From an uncultured Alphaproteobacteria bacterium (GTDB lineage: Bacteria; Pseudomonadota; Alphaproteobacteria; Rickettsiales; UBA1997): a stretch of DNA of 23,883 nt. The translations under genes were made by a program, and so were the position numbers. Numbering within the stretch: the stretch's first letter is position 1; each line of letters starts with the position of its first letter. Where the stretch lies: NCBI GenBank assembly GCA_949298005.1, contig CASFUN010000062.1:1-23883 (forward strand). The letters are read 5' to 3'. Below the pieces are notes generated by a model, which made no database searches, was not told the DNA's origin, and was given only the letters and a program-made list of their open reading frames with translations. Positions 20,566 through 23,883 of this stretch are shown here, one piece after another.

Positions 20566-22002
20566 ATGAATAATAAAATTAATAAAATAATATTGATATG
20601 TCTTGTAATTACTGTTTCTTTATTTTGTATAGAAAAACAGAAGAATATTAACCTAATAAAAAATACAGCGCAAGATGCAAGACTAAACTCAAGACTTATA
20701 GCTGATGAGAGTACTAAATCTATAGCAAGTCCTAGCATAAAAAAAGTAAATCATATTGTATCAAAAAAAAATAAGGAATTATTTGACCTAATTTTAGATA
20801 AAGTCAGATATGAATATGTTGAAGAGGTTGAAGATAAAAAATTATATGAAAGTGCTATGAATGGCTTGTTGTCTTCACTCGATCCACATTCTAGCTACAT
20901 GAACGAGAAAGAATTTAAAGAAATGCAAGTAAGTACAAAAGGGGAATTTGGTGGACTCGGCATTGTTGTTACAAAAGATTCTAATTTTATAAAAGTAGTT
21001 TCACCAATTGATGATACTCCAGCAGCAAAAATTGGTATAAAGCCTGGTGATTATATCTCAAAAATAGATAATGAATTAACTTATGATATGAGTTTAGAAA
21101 AGGCAGTTGAAAAAATGAGAGGAAAACCAGGAACAAAAGTTGATATTGTTGTTCTGCGTAAAGGAGAAAGTGAACCATTGGAATTTACAATTAAAAGAGA
21201 GATTATAAAAGTTGAAGCTGTTAAAGGTAGAATAGAGAGTGATAATATCATATATATAAAAATTACAAATTTTATAGAGACTACATATAATGATACAGTA
21301 AATACATTCAATAGGTTAAAGAAAACTATAGGTGAAAATAAGTTACGTGGTGTTGTCCTAGATTTAAGAAATGATCCTGGTGGTTTATTAGACCAAGCTA
21401 TTAAAATCGGAAGTTTATTCTTAAAAGAAGGAGAAACAGTCGTTTCAATTAAAGGAAGAGATGATAATTTGATAGAAACTTATAAATCGGATGCAAAAAA
21501 AGTTTTGATAGATAACGTTCCAGTTGTTGTGTTAGTTAATGAAGGTTCAGCATCTGCTTCAGAAATAGTAGCTGGTGCTTTGCAGGATCATAAAAAAGCT
21601 ATAATAATGGGTACAAAAACATTTGGTAAAGCTTCAGTACAAACAGTTTATCCTTTACCAAATGGTGGTGCAATGAAAATGACAATAGCTAGATACTATA
21701 CACCTCTTGGTAGATCAATACAGTTAGATGGTATAGAACCTGATATAAAAGTTTCAGAGGCAAATGTAAGCTTTGTTGAAGACAAGTTTGAAGCAAGACG
21801 AGAAAAAGATTTAGCTGGTCATTTAGAAAAAGGTAAGGAAGATATAGTAGTTAAATCAATAAAAGAAAATCAAGAAAAGAAAGAATTAACTAAAAATATA
21901 AGTGATTATCAATTGTCAAAAGCTATAGATCTTCTTATAGGTATTGATTACTATAATAATAGTTTTTCAAAGGAAAAATATGATGACAAGAAACAGTTTT
22001 AA
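20566..22002 (+). CDS. ctpA: C-terminal processing peptidase (S41A family)
   Basis: A periplasmic serine protease with a Ser/Lys dyad that trims C-termini and degrades unfolded or excess envelope proteins. Of 478 residues, 7-22 form a signal or anchor helix (KIILICLVITVSLFCI). The N-terminal helical part has SLDPHSSYM; a PDZ domain spans about 120-205 (GEFGGLGIVV, IKPGDYISKI); the catalytic domain has VVLDLRNDPGGLLDQAIKI, EGSASASEIVAGALQDH with Ser330, and TFGKASVQ with Lys355 (spacing 25, as in E. coli Prc). RYYTPLGRSIQLDGIEPDI closes the core. The C-terminal 90 residues are charged and variable. It is preceded by the small lipoprotein and overlaps the surA-like gene by 23 bases. Confidence 0.95.
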   Translation: MNNKINKIILICLVITVSLFCIEKQKNINLIKNTAQDARLNSRLIADESTKSIASPSIKKVNHIVSKKNKELFDLILDKVRYEYVEEVEDKKLYESAMNGLLSSLDPHSSYMNEKEFKEMQVSTKGEFGGLGIVVTKDSNFIKVVSPIDDTPAAKIGIKPGDYISKIDNELTYDMSLEKAVEKMRGKPGTKVDIVVLRKGESEPLEFTIKREIIKVEAVKGRIESDNIIYIKITNFIETTYNDTVNTFNRLKKTIGENKLRGVVLDLRNDPGGLLDQAIKIGSLFLKEGETVVSIKGRDDNLIETYKSDAKKVLIDNVPVVVLVNEGSASASEIVAGALQDHKKAIIMGTKTFGKASVQTVYPLPNGGAMKMTIARYYTPLGRSIQLDGIEPDIKVSEANVSFVEDKFEARREKDLAGHLEKGKEDIVVKSIKENQEKKELTKNISDYQLSKAIDLLIGIDYYNNSFSKEKYDDKKQF

Positions 22003-22903
22003 AATTATAGTTTTTGCTATAGGTATTTTTTTAACTAGAAATAATGTTTTTGCAAACAATGATTTTAAAATTTTAGCTTATGTCAATGAAAAGGCTATTA
22101 CAAAAGCTGATCTTAAAGCTTCTATGAAAATTACAAAAAACAATGATAGCAAAAAAGCATTAAAGGAATATATTGAATTGATACAATATGCCGAAATCGC
22201 TGAAAAAAATGGAATAAAATTAGATAAAAGAGACAAAGCTGAGCTTTGGACACATTTTAAAGTTAAATTCAAAATATATCAAACCAAGTCAGAATTCTGT
22301 AAAAAAAATGGTATTGATGAGAAATTTCTGGATGATTATATGAGGATGATGGAGATTTGGAAAATATATTATGAAAATTTTATTGTTAGAAATGTTAATG
22401 TACAAAAAGATACAATTATAGAAAATTTAAAAGTTACGGGAAAAGCAAAAATTGAGAATTCCTATGATTTATCTGAAATAGTTCTATATTACTCTGATAA
22501 TAAACAAAAAAAAGAGGTAGAAAATAAGATCAAGAATCTTCTTGTTGATATAAGTTCTAACAAAATTTCATTTATTGAAGCAGTTAAATCAATTTCTAAT
22601 TCTAAAACAACTAAAGATAATGGTTACTTAGGTTGGGTTAATAGTTCTGATTTTAATGATTCATTTGCAAACGTAATAGAAAAAACGAACGTTGGTTGTG
22701 TAACAAATGTTATTTGTACAGATAGTAGTACTAAAGGTTTGTGTGCTATTTTTATGGTTCATGATTCTAAAATTGTAATAAATACAGATAAAAAAGAAGA
22801 AATTCATGTTTTCAATGATTTTCACAAAAAAACCATTGATGTGAAAACTATAGAAACTGTTTCTAGTTATGGCGACACAATAAAAGTCAAATATAACTTG
22901 TAA
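21980..22903 (+). CDS. surA: SurA-like periplasmic chaperone / PpiC-type prolyl isomerase
   Basis: SurA escorts outer-membrane proteins across the periplasm. AGGA at 21971-21974 fits ATG 21980 or the ATG at 21983; the earlier TTG-type starts are rejected. Residues 5-23 form a signal peptide (SFKIIVFAIGIFLTRNNVFA). The mature N-domain begins ILAYVNEKAITKADLKASM, the classic SurA opening, and continues with helices. A parvulin-like domain follows (about 155-265: YDLSEIVLYYSD, FIEAVKSISNSKTTKDNGYLGWVNSSDF). Overall it is shorter (307 aa) than E. coli SurA and has one isomerase domain, as in many alphaproteobacteria. The active-site residues of parvulins are poorly kept, so chaperone activity is more certain than isomerase activity. 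It starts inside ctpA. Confidence 0.8.
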   Translation: MMTRNSFKIIVFAIGIFLTRNNVFANNDFKILAYVNEKAITKADLKASMKITKNNDSKKALKEYIELIQYAEIAEKNGIKLDKRDKAELWTHFKVKFKIYQTKSEFCKKNGIDEKFLDDYMRMMEIWKIYYENFIVRNVNVQKDTIIENLKVTGKAKIENSYDLSEIVLYYSDNKQKKEVENKIKNLLVDISSNKISFIEAVKSISNSKTTKDNGYLGWVNSSDFNDSFANVIEKTNVGCVTNVICTDSSTKGLCAIFMVHDSKIVINTDKKEEIHVFNDFHKKTIDVKTIETVSSYGDTIKVKYNL

Positions 22904-22914
22904 AATTATAATTT

Positions 22915-23595
22915 ATGACAAAATTTTCTGTAAAAAGATTTAAAACTGAGAAAGTAAAAACAGCCAAAAATAGAAAAATTTCTTCCACAAGATGGCTTCA
23001 GCGACAATTAAATGACCCGTTTGTAATATCCGCTAAAGAGAATGGTTATCGGTGTCGCGCGGCCTTTAAGATATTAGAAATAGATAATAAATTCAAAATT
23101 TTTAAAAAGGGCCAAAAAGTATTAGATCTTGGTTCAGCTCCTGGTGGTTGGAGTCAGATTATAGTTGAGAAAGTTGGAATGAATAATATTGTAGCAGTAG
23201 ATATTTTGGATATGAGCCCAATACCAGGTGTTAAGTTTATTAAGCAAGATTTTCTTACTAATAATGCTGGCGATATTATAAAAGGAGAATCAAGTGTTAG
23301 TAAATTTGATGTTGTTATGAGTGATATGGCAGCAAACACGACAGGTGATAAAAAAACAGATCACATAAGAACATTGAATCTGGTTGAACAAGCTTTGGAT
23401 TTTTCAATAACTGTATTAAGACCTGGTGGAATTTTTATAAGTAAGATCTTTCAGGGTGGTGCAGAAAAAGATTTGTTTGATAAGCTGAAGAAAAACTTCT
23501 CTATGGTTAAACATTTTAAACCAAAGTCTTCAAGGCAAAATTCTGTTGAAATGTATTTGGTGGCTATGGGTTTTAAAGGTAATTCTGAAATATAG
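22915..23595 (+). CDS. rlmE: 23S rRNA 2'-O-methyltransferase (U2552)
   Basis: RlmE (FtsJ/RrmJ) methylates the ribose of U2552 in the 23S A-loop during late 50S assembly, using S-adenosylmethionine. At 226 residues it is of normal size. The catalytic Lys-Asp-Lys-Glu set is visible: Lys52 (YRCRAAFKILEI), Asp137 (VMSDMAANTTG), Lys177 (FISKIFQGG) and Glu212 (SVEMYLVA). The AdoMet loop is VLDLGSAPGGWSQ (69-81), with Asp96 in the VAVDIL strand. The basic N-terminal extension (about 1-25) is typical of alphaproteobacteria. It starts 11 bases after the surA-like gene and is the last gene of that run. Confidence 0.96.
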   Translation: MTKFSVKRFKTEKVKTAKNRKISSTRWLQRQLNDPFVISAKENGYRCRAAFKILEIDNKFKIFKKGQKVLDLGSAPGGWSQIIVEKVGMNNIVAVDILDMSPIPGVKFIKQDFLTNNAGDIIKGESSVSKFDVVMSDMAANTTGDKKTDHIRTLNLVEQALDFSITVLRPGGIFISKIFQGGAEKDLFDKLKKNFSMVKHFKPKSSRQNSVEMYLVAMGFKGNSEI

Positions 23596-23607
23596 TATTT
23601 TAAACTC

Positions 23608-23633
23608 ATATAAAATTATTATTGATTTTATAT
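23608..23633. repeat. AT-only inverted repeat after rlmE
   Basis: ATATAAAAT (23608-23616) and ATTTTATAT (23625-23633) are perfect 9-base arms around 8 bases. It lies 12 bases after the rlmE stop. The lack of GC pairs and of a following U-run makes it at best a weak bidirectional terminator. Confidence 0.35.
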
Positions 23634-23650
23634 AGCAAATCTCTTACTAT
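23622..23650 (+). promoter_or_regulatory. Likely promoter of tRNA-Ser
   Basis: TTGATT (23622-23627), 17 bases, TACTAT (23645-23650), with a predicted start a few bases before the tRNA at 23660. The -10 is identical to that proposed for kdsD. Confidence 0.4.
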
Positions 23651-23659
23651 TAGGATATT

Positions 23660-23749
23660 GGATGAGTGGCAGAGCGGTTGAATGCACTGGTCTTGAAAAC
23701 CGGCAAAGATGCAAGTCTTTCGGGGGTTCAAATCCCTCCTCATCCGCCA
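23660..23749 (+). tRNA. tRNA-Ser (anticodon UGA)
   Basis: Acceptor GGATGAG pairs with CTCATCC; discriminator G and CCA are encoded. The anticodon stem CTGGT/ACCGG holds loop CTTGAAA, anticodon TGA. A long variable arm (GCAAAGATGCAAGTCTTTCG region) and T loop TTCAAAT identify a class II serine tRNA of 90 bases. Confidence 0.97.
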
Positions 23750-23776
23750 TTAATTTTTAAAAAATAGAGATTTTGG

Positions 23777-23883
23777 TTATAATTCTATTCCATACCCAAT
23801 CACCCCCTCTCTCTGCATACTCCACATCTGTCTAAAGAGACCATTTGGATTTGAAAGAAGTTGTTCTTTAATGCCATCTTCTA
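23777..23883 (-). CDS. ABC exporter (fused permease/ATPase), C-terminal end (partial)
   Basis: On the minus strand the last 34 codons of a gene that enters from beyond the right edge read EDGIKEQLLSNPNGLFRQMW, SMQREGVIGYGIEL and stop at TAA 23779-23777. This matches the end of MsbA/Atm1-type half-transporters, which finish with VExGTHxELLxxxGLYxxLWxxQ and, in a group of alphaproteobacterial exporters, a GGFIG-like tail. The catalytic motifs lie outside the window, so substrate and subfamily are unknown. Confidence 0.6.
   Translation of the reverse strand, partial: EDGIKEQLLSNPNGLFRQMWSMQREGVIGYGIEL

Noticed and set aside
1..23883. CRISPR arrays, insertion sequences, integrases or prophage genes
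   Set aside because: No regularly spaced repeats, transposase motifs, terminal inverted repeats or phage structural genes were seen on either strand.

Overview
The window is strongly AT-rich and gene-dense. Its housekeeping genes are alphaproteobacterial in type: frr-uppS followed by a cdsA-position gene, lolD, an ELM1-family gene beside waaA, ftsY-smpB, era, xthA, rlmE and ctpA. The base composition, short intergenic gaps, scrambled order, weak Shine-Dalgarno sequences and several decaying genes suggest a reduced, probably host-associated lineage of the Rickettsiales/Holosporales kind. I cannot name the species. Kdo genes (waaA, kdsD), lolD, surA and a lipoprotein show an outer membrane, very probably with lipopolysaccharide.

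Layout. 1-193: end of a cold-shock gene and its terminator. 264-1428: unrecognised coiled-coil gene. 1429-3686 (minus): waaA and an ELM1-family gene whose frame is complete but lacks an ordinary start codon. 3763-7823 (plus): kdsD, ftsY, smpB, an unknown gene, era. 7872-10171 (plus): accessory island with a good promoter, a 90-aa protein, a roughly 530-aa gene broken by two frameshifts, and a small coiled-coil protein; the last part of the broken gene has a His/Asp/Gln/Cys arrangement resembling CE-clan (Ulp1/YopJ-type) cysteine peptidases. 10180-11941 (minus): tRNA-Arg(CCU) followed after 17 bases by fhs. 12056-14965: xthA, a small exported protein (minus), a stripped-down ferredoxin overlapping lolD, and a GNAT acetyltransferase (minus). 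15117-17868 (plus): unknown gene, frr, uppS with an added membrane anchor, a CdsA-like membrane protein without the CdsA signature, and an SH3 protein. 17873-19115 (minus): coiled-coil gene with a consensus promoter but several breaks. 19302-23595 (plus): an aspartate-semialdehyde dehydrogenase homologue lacking its catalytic residues, a small lipoprotein, ctpA, a surA-like chaperone and rlmE. 23660-23749: tRNA-Ser(UGA). 23777-23883 (minus): end of an ABC exporter.

Two themes stand out. First, single-base frameshifts lie only in the accessory coiled-coil/effector-like genes, while every core gene is intact. Second, several intact genes look like altered relatives of core enzymes: Asd without its catalytic residues, CdsA without its signature, and a seven-iron ferredoxin that lost exactly its [3Fe-4S] ligands. 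All functional calls come from motif reading; no database search or structure prediction was run.
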